A DNA stretch of 64,000 nt from an uncultured Lachnospiraceae bacterium. Lineage in GTDB: Bacteria > Bacillota > Clostridia > Lachnospirales > Lachnospiraceae. The notes under the pieces are model-generated. The model ran no database searches. It worked only from the letters and a program-made list of their open reading frames with translations, and was not told the DNA's origin. Position 1 is the first letter of the stretch. Every line of letters begins with the position of its first letter. Where the stretch lies: the NCBI GenBank assembly GCA_910588295.1, contig CAJUQO010000003.1, forward strand, positions 68,187 to 132,186, in the 5' to 3' direction. Below are positions 7,347 through 16,685 of this stretch, piece after piece. A program made the translations under genes and the position numbers.

Positions 7347-8075
7347 TTGCGTTTTCATGTATTGACTTTATTTCCGGATATGATTATAAACGGTATGAAT
7401 ACCAGTATTACGGGCCGCGCCATGGAGCGGGGGCTGATCGGGCTGGACGCGGTGGATATTCGTGATTATGCGGACAATAAACACATGCGGGTGGATGATT
7501 ACCCTTATGGCGGCGGAGCTGGGATGGTGATGCAGGCGGAGCCGGTATACCGGGCTTTTGAGGCCGTAAAGACGCGAATTTCCCGCCCGGTGCGGGTGGT
7601 TTACCTGACGCCCCAGGGCAGGGTTTTTAACCAGGAGCTGGCCGAAGAGCTGGCCCGGGAGGAGGAACTGGTTTTTCTCTGCGGCCATTATGAAGGAATC
7701 GATGAAAGGGTGCTGGAGGAGATCGTGACAGATCCGGTGTCCATCGGCGATTATGTGCTGACCGGCGGGGAACTGCCCGCCATGGTCATGATGGACGCTA
7801 TCTCCCGCCTAGTACCCGGCGTACTGAATAACGAAGAGTCCGCTGTGGGAGAATCTTTTCAGGGAAATCTGCTAGAGTATCCCCAATACTCCCGCCCGGC
7901 TGTCTGGCGGGAAAAAGAAGTGCCGGAGGTACTGTTATCCGGCCACCACGCGAATGTGGAGCGCTGGCGCAGAGAGCAATCAGTACTGCGGACGGCCATG
8001 TGGCGTCCGGATTTGTTGAAAAAGGCTGCATTGACACCGAAGGAACAGGAAATGATAAACATGGTGAATAAATAA
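7347..8075 (+). CDS. trmD: tRNA (guanine-N1)-methyltransferase TrmD
   Basis: SPOUT methyltransferase making m1G37 in tRNAs with a G36, which prevents +1 frameshifting. Its 242 residues show DIRDYADNKHMRVDDYPYGG, GAGMVMQAEPV, LCGHYEGIDERV and the trefoil-knot SAM site SIGDYVLTGGELPAM. Start ATG/TTG choice: the frame begins TTGCG at 7347 after GGGAGGGG, so a TTG start is used or annotated. In many relatives rplS follows; here it is replaced by an unrelated zinc-ribbon gene. Confidence 0.97.
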   Translation: MRFHVLTLFPDMIINGMNTSITGRAMERGLIGLDAVDIRDYADNKHMRVDDYPYGGGAGMVMQAEPVYRAFEAVKTRISRPVRVVYLTPQGRVFNQELAEELAREEELVFLCGHYEGIDERVLEEIVTDPVSIGDYVLTGGELPAMVMMDAISRLVPGVLNNEESAVGESFQGNLLEYPQYSRPAVWREKEVPEVLLSGHHANVERWRREQSVLRTAMWRPDLLKKAALTPKEQEMINMVNK

Positions 8076-8090
8076 GGGAGGGCGGCAGCT

Positions 8091-8873
8091 ATGAAGGTTT
8101 GTCCCCATTGTGGTGCGCCTGTAAGAGACGATCAGAAAATTTGTGACGGGTGTGGAGAACCGATAGGCAGAGGTAATCAGAGGCGAAGGAATGTAATCAT
8201 GTGTTTGCTGGCTGTGATTTCCTTTGCTTTAGGCCTATGTGGGATCGGCGCTTATACGGCCCATCATAAGCGGATGGTTCTTGCGGATCAGGAGGCGGAG
8301 AAGCAGAAACAGCAGGCGAAGGAAAAAAGGGCTGAAGAGCTGGCCGCGGAAATACTGGAAGAGCAGGAGCGGCGTGAAAACGCGGCGGCTTCATCCTCGG
8401 TGACAGAACAGACCGGGGAGGAAAGCAGTTCCGAAACTCAGGAGGATGAGGAAGAGACCACTTACACGGATCTTTCCAAGCTGGCCCAGCAGGATCTGCA
8501 GCCTCTGGTGGAAGAGACGGGAGCCATCCAGATGGAAACCGGAGGAGAGTACGCGGAGTACCATACGGAAAACGATGCGGTGATCCTTGCTTATACGGAA
8601 ACGGGTTACTCGGTTTCTCTGGACAGCGAGTGCATTTACAGCCTGTACGGTGTCCATGTGGGAATGACGTTGGATGATGCGCTGGATCATTTGGACTCCA
8701 GAGGCTTCCGGCAAACAGACGACATGGAGGAAATCTGTTATCAGATCGACGATATCGATCTGCTCTATGTCTTTGAAAACGGCGGCGAGGTGACGGGACT
8801 GCGCCTGGATGTGCTGGTAGAAGACATTGAGGAAAATACAGAGGACGAAGAGGATCCGGATGAACAGGAGTAG
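8091..8873 (+). CDS. Zinc-ribbon, single-pass membrane protein of unknown function
   Basis: I do not recognise a named family. The 260 residues begin with a zinc ribbon (CPHCGAP...CDGCGEP, four cysteines at 4-23), then a basic RRR stretch, one membrane segment (about 35-57), a charged likely coiled coil (about 65-105) and a very acidic Ser/Glu-rich linker (105-130). The C-terminal half, with LYGVHVGMTLDDALDHL, resembles the repeat-like fold seen in extracytoplasmic stress or PepSY-type lipoproteins, but this is weak. The cytoplasmic zinc ribbon and external acidic domain suggest a membrane sensor or scaffold. It lies 15 bp after trmD behind GGGAGGGCGG. Confidence 0.7.
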   Translation: MKVCPHCGAPVRDDQKICDGCGEPIGRGNQRRRNVIMCLLAVISFALGLCGIGAYTAHHKRMVLADQEAEKQKQQAKEKRAEELAAEILEEQERRENAAASSSVTEQTGEESSSETQEDEEETTYTDLSKLAQQDLQPLVEETGAIQMETGGEYAEYHTENDAVILAYTETGYSVSLDSECIYSLYGVHVGMTLDDALDHLDSRGFRQTDDMEEICYQIDDIDLLYVFENGGEVTGLRLDVLVEDIEENTEDEEDPDEQE

Positions 8874-8878
8874 TATTC

Positions 8879-9406
8879 ATGAAAAAAATACTGATTGTTG
8901 TAGATATGCAAAATGATTTTATCGATGGGGCTCTGGGAACCGCCGAGGCTAAAGCCATCGTACAGCCTGTGATTGATAAGATAAAGGAATATGATCAGAA
9001 GAATATATGGGCCACCAGAGATAGCCACGGGGAAAATTATCTGAATACCCAGGAGGGGCGGCGTCTGCCTGTGAAACACTGTATCCGGGGAACAAAGGGC
9101 TGGGAGATCGCCGATGAGATTGCGGCTGCCATGCCGGAGGCAGTCGTGATAGACAAGCCCTCTTTTGGTTCCGTGGAACTGGCTGACCGGCTGGCAGCTC
9201 TGGCCGATCGGGAAGATATCGAGCTGGAACTGATAGGGTTATGTACGGATATCTGCGTGGTCAGCAATGCACTGAATCTGAAAGCCCGGATGCCGGAGGT
9301 GCCGATATCCGTAGATGCCGCCTGTTGCGCCGGAGTGACGCCGGAATCCCACAGGGCGGCTCTGGAAACGATGCGCATGTGCCAGATTACGGTCATCAAC
9401 GGCTGA
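8879..9406 (+). CDS. Isochorismatase-family cysteine hydrolase (nicotinamidase-like)
   Basis: Predicted hydrolase of the isochorismatase fold, 175 residues. It has the catalytic aspartate in LIVVDMQNDFIDGALGT (D9), the metal/active-site region ATRDSHGENYL, and the nucleophile segment GLCTDICVVSNAL with the Cys of TDICV. That set matches nicotinamidase-like members that hydrolyse nicotinamide to nicotinate, but substrate cannot be fixed from sequence. It starts 5 bp after the zinc-ribbon gene and converges with murI. Confidence 0.88.
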   Translation: MKKILIVVDMQNDFIDGALGTAEAKAIVQPVIDKIKEYDQKNIWATRDSHGENYLNTQEGRRLPVKHCIRGTKGWEIADEIAAAMPEAVVIDKPSFGSVELADRLAALADREDIELELIGLCTDICVVSNALNLKARMPEVPISVDAACCAGVTPESHRAALETMRMCQITVING

Positions 9407-9440
9407 CGGCGGGCCGCTCTGTGGATAGACACCATTTCTG

Positions 9441-10211
9441 TTATGCATCTAAAAGCTGATAGCAGAGCATGATTTTGTCCGGGTCGCCGCTGGAATTCTG
9501 GATCTCAATAGAGCCGGGTTCCGAGGACGGATTTGTAAGCTCCATAGCGTAAAGCTGGCGGCGGGCTTCCCGGGCGGTGCCGTTGCCGCCGTCGTAAATG
9601 ACCGTGTGGGGCGCGGCGCGCTCGATAACCGGACGTACAAAAGGGAAGTGGGTGCAGCCCAGGACAATGGCATCGGCGGGAGCATCCAGATGGCGGCCTA
9701 GGATATGTTTGATCAGGGAAAAAAGCGCCGGGCTGTCAAGTTCTCCCCGCTCCACATATTCCACCAGCTCGGAGGCAGGTACAGGGATGATCCCGGCCTG
9801 GGAGCGGTAATGTTCCAGCAGAGCCGCAAATTTCTCCTGCCGTAAGGTCATATTTGTCGCAAGAACGGCGATGCGTCCGCCGGGATGGTGAAGGGCCGCC
9901 GGTTTCAGGGCCGGTTCAATGCCCACGATAGGAAGTTCAGGATACATGCCTCGCAGAATGCGCACCGCGGCGCTGGTGGCTGTATTGCATGCAACCACAA
10001 GAGCTTTCGCTCCCTGCTCCAGCAGAATATCTACGTTGGCGAGGGTCAGGGCGCGGATTTCTTCCACTGGCCGTGTGCCGTAGGGGGCATTGGCGGAATC
10101 ACCTAGATAAATATAATTTTCATTAGGCATGAGCGCTACCAGTTCCCTCAGCACGCTGATGCCCCCCACACCCGAGTCAAAGACAGCAATGGGGGCGTTT
10201 TTTTGCTTCAT
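9441..10211 (-). CDS. murI: Glutamate racemase
   Basis: Makes D-glutamate for peptidoglycan. The 256 residues begin MKQKNAPIAVFDSGVGGISV; both catalytic cysteines are visible, in VVACNTATSAAVR and VLGCTHFPFV, as are YLGDSANAPYG and the acidic residues expected of cofactor-independent racemases. I chose ATG at 10211; a 17-codon upstream extension is in frame but lacks a better site, while GAAGG lies 9 bp before this ATG. It is transcribed alone and opposite its neighbours. Confidence 0.96.
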   Translation of the reverse strand: MKQKNAPIAVFDSGVGGISVLRELVALMPNENYIYLGDSANAPYGTRPVEEIRALTLANVDILLEQGAKALVVACNTATSAAVRILRGMYPELPIVGIEPALKPAALHHPGGRIAVLATNMTLRQEKFAALLEHYRSQAGIIPVPASELVEYVERGELDSPALFSLIKHILGRHLDAPADAIVLGCTHFPFVRPVIERAAPHTVIYDGGNGTAREARRQLYAMELTNPSSEPGSIEIQNSSGDPDKIMLCYQLLDA

Positions 10212-10364
10212 TATATAAAACCTTCTTTCATAAAATCGTTTTTCAAATGCCAATTTATACAATATGCGATTAAATGGAAAAAAGCAATACCCAAATAGAT
10301 TTTCGTAACAGGGAAGATATAAGGATGAACGGTTACAGATTTTCGTTTTGCGGAAATAAAACAG

Positions 10365-10393
10365 TTTACATTCCTATAAGCCTGTGCTATACT
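10365..10393 (+). promoter_or_regulatory. Promoter of rpsO
   Basis: TTTACA (10365-10370), 17-bp spacer and TATACT (10388-10393). Transcription should start near 10400. Confidence 0.75.
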
Positions 10394-10399
10394 TGTCGG

Positions 10400-10485
10400 G
10401 TATGAAATTTAGCCCGGGTTCAGTAATCGGACACTCCGGCCATTGCCTAATTCGCGGCGATTAAAAGTATAAGGAGGAAATCAAC
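10400..10485 (+). promoter_or_regulatory. Structured rpsO leader, possible S15 autoregulatory site
   Basis: Between promoter and start codon, TAATCG (10424-10429) can pair with CGATTA (10458-10463), enclosing a small GGACACTCC hairpin; AAGGAGG follows. S15 represses its own mRNA in many bacteria through leader structures, but these vary in sequence and I cannot match a known class. From 10212 to 10364 I see no gene. Confidence 0.35.
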
Positions 10486-10752
10486 ATGATTTCAAAAGAG
10501 AAGAAGACAGCAATCATGGCAGAATATGCCAGAACACCCGGCGACACAGGTTCACCGGAAGTACAGGTAGCAGTCCTGACCGAGAGGATCAGGGAACTCA
10601 CAGAGCATCTGAAGATCAATCACAAGGATCATCATTCCCGTCGCGGTCTGTTGAAAATGGTAGGCCAGAGGCGCGGCCTTTTGGATTATCTGAAAAAGAC
10701 GGATATCGAGAGATATCGTTCACTGATCGAGAGACTGGGTATCAGAAAATAA
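10486..10752 (+). CDS. rpsO: 30S ribosomal protein S15
   Basis: Primary 16S rRNA-binding protein of the platform, 88 residues, full length. Diagnostic blocks are GDTGSPEVQVAVLTERIREL, HKDHHSRRGLLKMVGQR and LLDYLKKTDIERYRSLIERL. AAGGAGG lies 8 bp upstream of the ATG. It has its own promoter and terminator and precedes pnp, the conserved order. Confidence 0.99.
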   Translation: MISKEKKTAIMAEYARTPGDTGSPEVQVAVLTERIRELTEHLKINHKDHHSRRGLLKMVGQRRGLLDYLKKTDIERYRSLIERLGIRK

Positions 10753-10761
10753 ATGGACGGA

Positions 10762-10784
10762 GGGCGGAGCTTTCCGCCCTTTTT
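10762..10784 (+). terminator. Intrinsic terminator after rpsO
   Basis: 7-bp stem GGGCGGA / TCCGCCC (10762-10768, 10773-10779), loop GCTT, then five T. Confidence 0.88.
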
Positions 10785-10941
10785 ACCATACAAGTAAATG
10801 CGGACAGGCATCAGAACACAAACTCCGAGACCACTGAAAAGGGTATTTTCCTTCCGGCGCGGGGGCTGTTTGAAAATATGTTTTTCAGTTGTTTCGGGCT
10901 TGTTTTATGCCGCGTTCGACAAGAAAAGGAGAAAATAATAT

Positions 10942-13038
10942 ATGTTTAAGACGTATTCTATGGAGCTCGCCGGACGGACTCTGACCATTGATGTGGGGAG
11001 GGTGGCAAAACAGGCCAATGGGGCCGTACTGATCCATTACGGTGAAACCGTGGTGCTGTCCACGGCTACGGCATCTGACAAACCGAGGGACGGGATTGAT
11101 TTCTTTCCCCTGAGCGTGGATTTTGAGGAGAAAATGTACGCTGTGGGCAAGATCCCCGGCGGATTTAACAAGAGAGAGGGCAAGCCCAGTGAGCATGCCA
11201 TTCTGACTTCCCGGGTGATCGACCGTCCGATGCGCCCCCTGTTTCCGAAGGATTACCGCAATGATGTGAGCCTGAATAACCTGATCATGTCGGTGGATCC
11301 GGATTGTAATCCCGAAATTCCGGCTATGCTGGGTTCCTCGATTGCAACCTGTATCTCCGATATTCCTTTTGCCGGCCCCTGCGCCATGACCCAGATGGGC
11401 CTGGTGGACGGTAAGCTGATAGTAAATCCGACCATGGCCCAGCGCCCGGTGTCCGATCTGCAGCTTACTGTGGCGTCTACAAGGGAAAAAGTGATCATGA
11501 TAGAGGCCGGAGCCAACGAGGTACCGGATGATAAGATGATCGAGGCTATTTACAAGGCCCATGAAGTCAATCAGCAGATCATTGCGTTTTTTGATACGAT
11601 CATTGCCGAGTGCGGCAAGGAAAAACATACGTATGAGAGCTGTGCGGTGCCGGAAGAATTGTTTGCGGCGATCCGTGAGGTAGTGCCTCCCGAGGAGATG
11701 GAGACTGCTGTATTTACCGATGACAAGCAGACCAGAGAGGGCAATATCCGCGTAATCCGCGAGAAACTGGCCGAGAAGTTTGCCGAGAATGAAGAATGGA
11801 TGGCGGTGCTGGATGAGGCGCTGTACCAGTATCAGAAAAAGACCGTCCGCAAGATGATTCTGAAGGATCACAAGCGTCCGGACGGCCGTGCCGTTGACCA
11901 GATCCGTCCGCTGGCCGCGGAGGTGGATTTGATTCCCCGGGTACACGGTTCCGCCATGTTTACCCGCGGGCAGACGCAGATCTGTGACGTGGTGACGCTG
12001 GCGCCTCTGGCGGATGCCCAGAAAGTAGACGGTCTGGATGAGTATGTCACATCCAAGAGATATATGCATCATTACAATTTCCCGTCCTATTCGGTGGGTG
12101 AGACCAAGCCCTCCAGGGGACCGGGACGCCGCGAGATCGGCCACGGTGCTCTGGCGGAGAGGGCTCTTCTGCCTGTGTTGCCCACCGAGTCGGAGTTTCC
12201 CTATGCGATCCGCGCTGTATCCGAGACCTTTGAGTCCAACGGTTCCACATCCATGGCTTCCACCTGTGCCTCCTGTATGGCTCTGATGGCGGCCGGTGTG
12301 CCCATCAAAAAGATGGTGGCAGGTATTTCCTGCGGACTGGTTACAGGGGAGACAGATGATGATTATATTGTTCTGACGGATATCCAGGGCCTGGAGGATT
12401 TCTTCGGGGATATGGACTTTAAGGTGACAGGTACCAGAGACGGCATCACGGCCATCCAAATGGATATCAAGATCCATGGACTGACCAGGCCCATTGTGGA
12501 GGAGGCGATCCGCCGAACCCACGAGGCCAGGGATTTCATCATGAGCACCTGTATGGAGCCCTGCATCAGCGCGCCCCGCGAGCATCTGAGCGAGTACGCG
12601 CCCAAGATCATCCAGATGATGATCGATCCGCAGAAGATTGGTGATGTGGTAGGCCAGCGCGGCAAGACCATCAATACGATCATCGAGGAGACCGGCGTAA
12701 AGATTGATATTGAGGATGACGGTTCTGTATGCATCTGCGGTACGGATGAGGCCATGATGGACAAGGCAAAGGAATATATCCGCATTATTGTCACGGATTT
12801 TGAGTCAGGCCAGATCCTTACCGGAAAGGTGGTCAGCATCAAAGAGTTTGGAGCGTTCCTGGAGTTTGCACCCGGCAAGGAAGGCATGGTTCACATTTCC
12901 AAGATCTGCCGGGAGAGGATCAACCACGTGGAGGATGTGCTGACTCTGGGCGATAAAGTGAAGGTAGTCTGCCTGGGCAAGGATAAGATGGGCAGGTACA
13001 GTTTCAGCATCAAAGATCTTCCGGCATCCGAGAGATAA
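10942..13038 (+). CDS. pnp: Polyribonucleotide nucleotidyltransferase (PNPase)
   Basis: Phosphorolytic 3'-5' exoribonuclease of mRNA decay. The 698 residues have the full order: first RNase PH domain (MFKTYSMELAGRTLTIDVGR), alpha-helical linker, second RNase PH domain (GQTQICDVVTLAP, SVGETKPSRGPGRREIGHG), KH domain (DVVGQRGKTINTIIEETGV) and S1 domain (GKVVSIKEFGAFLEFAPGKE). About 190 bp separate it from rpsO; no clear promoter was found there, so readthrough is possible. AAAAGGAG precedes the ATG. Confidence 0.98.
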   Translation: MFKTYSMELAGRTLTIDVGRVAKQANGAVLIHYGETVVLSTATASDKPRDGIDFFPLSVDFEEKMYAVGKIPGGFNKREGKPSEHAILTSRVIDRPMRPLFPKDYRNDVSLNNLIMSVDPDCNPEIPAMLGSSIATCISDIPFAGPCAMTQMGLVDGKLIVNPTMAQRPVSDLQLTVASTREKVIMIEAGANEVPDDKMIEAIYKAHEVNQQIIAFFDTIIAECGKEKHTYESCAVPEELFAAIREVVPPEEMETAVFTDDKQTREGNIRVIREKLAEKFAENEEWMAVLDEALYQYQKKTVRKMILKDHKRPDGRAVDQIRPLAAEVDLIPRVHGSAMFTRGQTQICDVVTLAPLADAQKVDGLDEYVTSKRYMHHYNFPSYSVGETKPSRGPGRREIGHGALAERALLPVLPTESEFPYAIRAVSETFESNGSTSMASTCASCMALMAAGVPIKKMVAGISCGLVTGETDDDYIVLTDIQGLEDFFGDMDFKVTGTRDGITAIQMDIKIHGLTRPIVEEAIRRTHEARDFIMSTCMEPCISAPREHLSEYAPKIIQMMIDPQKIGDVVGQRGKTINTIIEETGVKIDIEDDGSVCICGTDEAMMDKAKEYIRIIVTDFESGQILTGKVVSIKEFGAFLEFAPGKEGMVHISKICRERINHVEDVLTLGDKVKVVCLGKDKMGRYSFSIKDLPASER

Positions 13039-13105
13039 CGGGATTACTCAGGGGATTTGCAGAAAACCTGTCACGGGCAGCTTTTCTGTATACGATGGTA
13101 TCGAG

Positions 13106-13135
13106 GGGGCATTTCGCAGAGGAATGCCCCTTTTT
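13106..13135 (+). terminator. Intrinsic terminator after pnp
   Basis: 8-bp stem GGGGCATT / AATGCCCC (13106-13113, 13123-13130) with a 9-nt loop and five T. It lies just before the dUTPase gene. Confidence 0.88.
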
Positions 13136-13157
13136 GAAAAAATGGGGATACATGGTC

Positions 13158-13592
13158 ATGGAAAAAATCAAAATACAGTATCTGGATGAAAGTATTGAGA
13201 GGCTTCGTTATATTGATAGTAAGTCGGACTGGATTGATCTGCGGGCTGCCAGGGATGTAGTAATGAAGGCGGGGGAGTTCAAATTGATTCCCCTTGGGGT
13301 GGCCATGCAGTTGCCTTCGGGTTATGAGGCCCATATCGTGCCACGCAGCAGTACATTTAAAAATTTTGGGATCATACAGACGAACCACTGTGGTGTCATT
13401 GATGAGAGCTACTGCGGGCCGAATGACTGGTGGCATATGCCGGTCTATGCATTTCGGGATACCGAGATCCACAAGAACGACCGGATCTGCCAGTTCCGTA
13501 TAGAAAAGCACCAGCCTGCCCTGGAGTTTTGTGAGGTAGAGCGGCTGGAACATGAGGATCGGGGCGGTTTTGGCAGTACAGGTGTCCGGTAG
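13158..13592 (+). CDS. dut: dUTP diphosphatase family protein
   Basis: Hydrolyses dUTP to dUMP and PPi, keeping uracil out of DNA. The 144-residue protein shows the trimeric dUTPase motifs: DLRAARDVVMKAGE, VPRSSTFKNFGI, GVIDESYCGPNDWW, NDRICQFRIEK and the C-terminal glycine-rich arm DRGGFGSTG. I chose the ATG at 13158 (or 13152, two codons earlier), after GGGGA. An upstream in-frame ATG at 13110 overlaps the pnp terminator hairpin and is rejected. The motif order is canonical although the length is slightly short. Confidence 0.9.
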   Translation: MEKIKIQYLDESIERLRYIDSKSDWIDLRAARDVVMKAGEFKLIPLGVAMQLPSGYEAHIVPRSSTFKNFGIIQTNHCGVIDESYCGPNDWWHMPVYAFRDTEIHKNDRICQFRIEKHQPALEFCEVERLEHEDRGGFGSTGVR

Positions 13593-13602
13593 GGGGAATG
13601 CT

Positions 13603-13980
13603 ATGAATTGCGACGATACGATCAAATGTATTGAACGGTTTGTCAATCAGGATCTTACACCCAGGGAAATGGAAGGTTTTCTTGACCATGTGGCGGAGTG
13701 TTCCGACTGTTACGAGGAGTTGGCGACTTACTATACGGTGGCAGTAACACTGCATTATCTGGAAAAAAATGAAGAGGGGAATTACAATATTCCTCTGCGG
13801 CTCAAAGAGCATCTGGCCCAGGAGCGGCAGCGTCTGCAGAGACAGAAGGCTTTCCGGTATGGGCTGTCTGTTCTGTTGGGGATTCTGGGCGCCTGTCTTA
13901 TATGGTTTTTGTGCAATATGTATGTGCCGGCTGCCCAGGTTTTTATGCAGATCGGCACGCAGCTTTTCTCAGGGGCGTGA
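13603..13980 (+). CDS. Zinc-finger (zf-HC2-like) membrane protein, anti-sigma-like
   Basis: A 125-residue protein with an N-terminal zinc-binding motif HVAECSDC (H-x3-C-x2-C) within MNCDDTIKCIERFVNQD, as in ZAS-type anti-sigma factors, followed by a charged segment and one membrane helix (about 85-107). It probably sits at the membrane with the zinc finger inside. No sigma factor gene is adjacent, so the anti-sigma role is unproven. It starts 10 bp after dut, suggesting joint expression. Confidence 0.72.
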   Translation: MNCDDTIKCIERFVNQDLTPREMEGFLDHVAECSDCYEELATYYTVAVTLHYLEKNEEGNYNIPLRLKEHLAQERQRLQRQKAFRYGLSVLLGILGACLIWFLCNMYVPAAQVFMQIGTQLFSGA

Positions 13981-14057
13981 GGTTTCTTTTGGTAAATAAC
14001 AGGTGATGTTGACGTCTGTTCAGGCGCGCTGGACGGTTACAGTTTTGGAGGGTATTT

Positions 14058-16685
14058 ATGGCAGAAAAAATAGTGCTGATCGACGGGCACAGTATTTTGA
14101 ATCGTGCCTTTTACGGAATTCCCAATCTGACCAATTCCGAGGGGCTCCATACAAACGCAGTCTATGGTTTTTTGAATATTCTGTTTAAAATTCTGGACGA
14201 GGAGAAACCGGAATATCTGGCCGTGGCTTTTGATCTCCACGCGCCGACCTTCCGGCATAAAATTTACGAAGCATATAAAGGGACACGCCGCGGAATGCCT
14301 GAGGAGCTTCGGGAACAGGTGCCCCTGATCAAAGATGTACTGACGGCCATGGGGGTGTGTATCCTGTCGCTGGAGGGATATGAGGCGGACGATATCCTCG
14401 GCACGGTGGCGGCCCGATCGGAAAAACAGGGCCTGGATGTGACGATCGTATCCGGGGATCGCGACCTGTTGCAGCTTGCCACGGACAAGGTCATGATTCG
14501 TATACCAAAGACCAAAGGCGGCAAGACAGTGATCGAGGATTATCATGCCAAAGAGGTATTGGAGAACTATCAGGTAACACCGCCCCAGATTATTGAGCTG
14601 AAGGCGCTGATGGGGGACAGCTCTGACAATATCCCCGGCCTTCCCGGAGTGGGAGAGAAGACGGCCACAAAAATCATTGCCGCTTATGGCACCATAGAAA
14701 ATGCCAGAGAGCACGCGGAGGAGATCAAACCCAATAAGGCCCGCCTGGCGATGCAGGAGCATTTTGACCTGGCGGAGCTTTCCAAGGTGCTGGCTACAAT
14801 CAATACAGACAGCCCGGTGGAGTTTGCACTGAAACAGGCGCGGATGGAGAATCTTTTTACGGACAAAGCCTATGACTGGTTTAAACGGCTGGAATTCCGC
14901 AATCTGCTGGTCCGATTTGAAAATCGGGAGGAACGGGGTTCCGTGGTGGATTCCTTTATGACCGAGGCCGGAAGGAAGCGGATAGAGGAGGTTTTTGTGG
15001 AGGCCATGACAGCCTCCTCCATAGGCGTGGCGGTTTGCACGGAGGCGGGATGCGAGGGCGTGGCCCTATGCTTTTCCGGAGAGCGGACGGTATGGCTTCC
15101 GGCAGAAGAGGCGGACACGGCGTGGCTGTGGGAGCGTATGGCGGGTGTCATGGGCGGGGCCGGACGGGCATCGGCCATGGACGTGAAAGAGCTTTTGAAG
15201 CTTTATCCCTTTGAGGAGCGGCCGGAGATCTGCGATGTGTCCGTGGCGGCCTATCTGCTGAATCCTCTGAAAAATGATTATCCCTATGATGTGATAGCGG
15301 GAGAATTTCTCTCGTGCACTCTTCCGGGTAAGGAAGATCTGCTGGCGAAACAGAAAAAACTGTCGCCCGAAGAATTGGGCGCCAACCGCAGGATCTATTG
15401 CTGCTGTCAGGCTTACACGGCCCGCATGGCTGTCGAACCGATGCTGAACGCGCTGAAAGAGCAGGAGATGGATCATCTGTACCGGGATATCGAGATGCCT
15501 CTTCTGTATACCCTGTATCACATGGAAAAAGAGGGGATCATGGCCCGGGGCGAAGAGCTGGCCAGCTATAGCGGGAAGCTGAATGTGCGCATCCAGGAGC
15601 TGGAAGCATCCATCCATGAGCAGGCGGGAGAGGTGTTCAATATCAATTCCCCCAAGCAGCTGGGCGTGATCCTGTTTGAAAAGCTGCAGCTTCCCGGCGG
15701 GAAGAAGACCAAGACCGGGTATTCCACAGCGGCGGATATTCTGGACAAGCTGGCGCCGGAACATCCGATCGTAGCGGATATTTTGGAATACCGTCAGCTT
15801 GCGAAATTAAAATCCACCTATGCGGATGGGTTGATCCCGTTTATCGCTGCCGATGGCCGAATTCATTCCAGTTTTAATCAGACGATTACGGCCACAGGCC
15901 GGATCAGCAGCAATGAGCCGAATCTGCAGAATATCCCGATCCGTATGGAGCTGGGCAGGATGATCCGCAAGGCATTTGTGCCGAAGGAAGGATATATTTT
16001 TGTGGACGCGGATTATTCCCAGATTGAATTGCGGGTACTGGCCCACTTTTCCGGGGATGAGGCGCTGATACAGGCTTACCGGGAGGCGAAGGATATCCAC
16101 CGCATCACGGCTTCCCAGGTATTCCACATTCCCTTTGACGAAGTGACGGATCTACAGAGGAGAAACGCGAAGGCAGTGAACTTCGGTATTGTTTACGGTA
16201 TCAGTTCCTTTGGGCTGAGCCAGGGTTTAAGTATCACCCGGAAAGAGGCCGAAGATTATATAGCCAGTTATTTTGAGACCTATCCGGGTATCAAAGAATT
16301 TCTGGACGGTTCTGTGCAGGACGCGAAAGAGAAAGGCTATGCGATCACCCTGTTCGGACGCCGCAGACCGATGCCGGAGCTGAAATCTTCCAATTTCATG
16401 CAGCGGTCTTTTGGCGAGCGGGTGGCCATGAATGCTCCCATCCAGGGTACGGCGGCGGACATCATTAAGATCGCCATGGTACGGGTGGACAGGAGGCTGC
16501 GGGCCGAAGGGCTTTCCTCCCGGCTGCTTCTGCAGGTGCATGATGAGCTTCTGGTGGAGACGGCGGTGGAAGAACGGGAACAGGTGGAGGCCATTCTCCG
16601 GGAGGAGATGATGGGCGCGGCCCATATGGATGTGGATCTGGAGATCGACATGCATGCGGGAAATAACTGGTACGAGGCGAAATAA
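14058..16685 (+). CDS. polA: DNA polymerase I
   Basis: Repair and Okazaki-fragment polymerase, 875 residues. The 5'-3' exonuclease domain is intact (VLIDGHSILNRAFYG, FDLHAPTFRHKIYE, GYEADDILGT, SGDRDLLQLA, GDSSDNIPGLPGVGEKTA). The middle 3'-5' exonuclease-like region (about 300-470) lacks the Asp-x-Glu metal ligands, so proofreading is expected to be absent, as in many Gram-positive enzymes. The polymerase domain carries DADYSQIELRVLAHFSGDE (motif A), RRNAKAVNFGIVYGIS (motif B) and QVHDELLVE (motif C). Starts at ATG 14058 behind GGAGGG. Confidence 0.98.
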   Translation: MAEKIVLIDGHSILNRAFYGIPNLTNSEGLHTNAVYGFLNILFKILDEEKPEYLAVAFDLHAPTFRHKIYEAYKGTRRGMPEELREQVPLIKDVLTAMGVCILSLEGYEADDILGTVAARSEKQGLDVTIVSGDRDLLQLATDKVMIRIPKTKGGKTVIEDYHAKEVLENYQVTPPQIIELKALMGDSSDNIPGLPGVGEKTATKIIAAYGTIENAREHAEEIKPNKARLAMQEHFDLAELSKVLATINTDSPVEFALKQARMENLFTDKAYDWFKRLEFRNLLVRFENREERGSVVDSFMTEAGRKRIEEVFVEAMTASSIGVAVCTEAGCEGVALCFSGERTVWLPAEEADTAWLWERMAGVMGGAGRASAMDVKELLKLYPFEERPEICDVSVAAYLLNPLKNDYPYDVIAGEFLSCTLPGKEDLLAKQKKLSPEELGANRRIYCCCQAYTARMAVEPMLNALKEQEMDHLYRDIEMPLLYTLYHMEKEGIMARGEELASYSGKLNVRIQELEASIHEQAGEVFNINSPKQLGVILFEKLQLPGGKKTKTGYSTAADILDKLAPEHPIVADILEYRQLAKLKSTYADGLIPFIAADGRIHSSFNQTITATGRISSNEPNLQNIPIRMELGRMIRKAFVPKEGYIFVDADYSQIELRVLAHFSGDEALIQAYREAKDIHRITASQVFHIPFDEVTDLQRRNAKAVNFGIVYGISSFGLSQGLSITRKEAEDYIASYFETYPGIKEFLDGSVQDAKEKGYAITLFGRRRPMPELKSSNFMQRSFGERVAMNAPIQGTAADIIKIAMVRVDRRLRAEGLSSRLLLQVHDELLVETAVEEREQVEAILREEMMGAAHMDVDLEIDMHAGNNWYEAK

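Noticed and set aside
10885..12585. Long reverse-strand open frame (566 codons) opposite pnp
   Set aside because: Lies entirely across pnp apart from a short stretch; His/Gly/Leu-rich composition is typical of the antisense of a G+C-balanced gene, and there is no ribosome binding site.
13095..13157. Extended N-terminus for dUTPase
   Set aside because: Would start within the pnp terminator and lacks a ribosome binding site.
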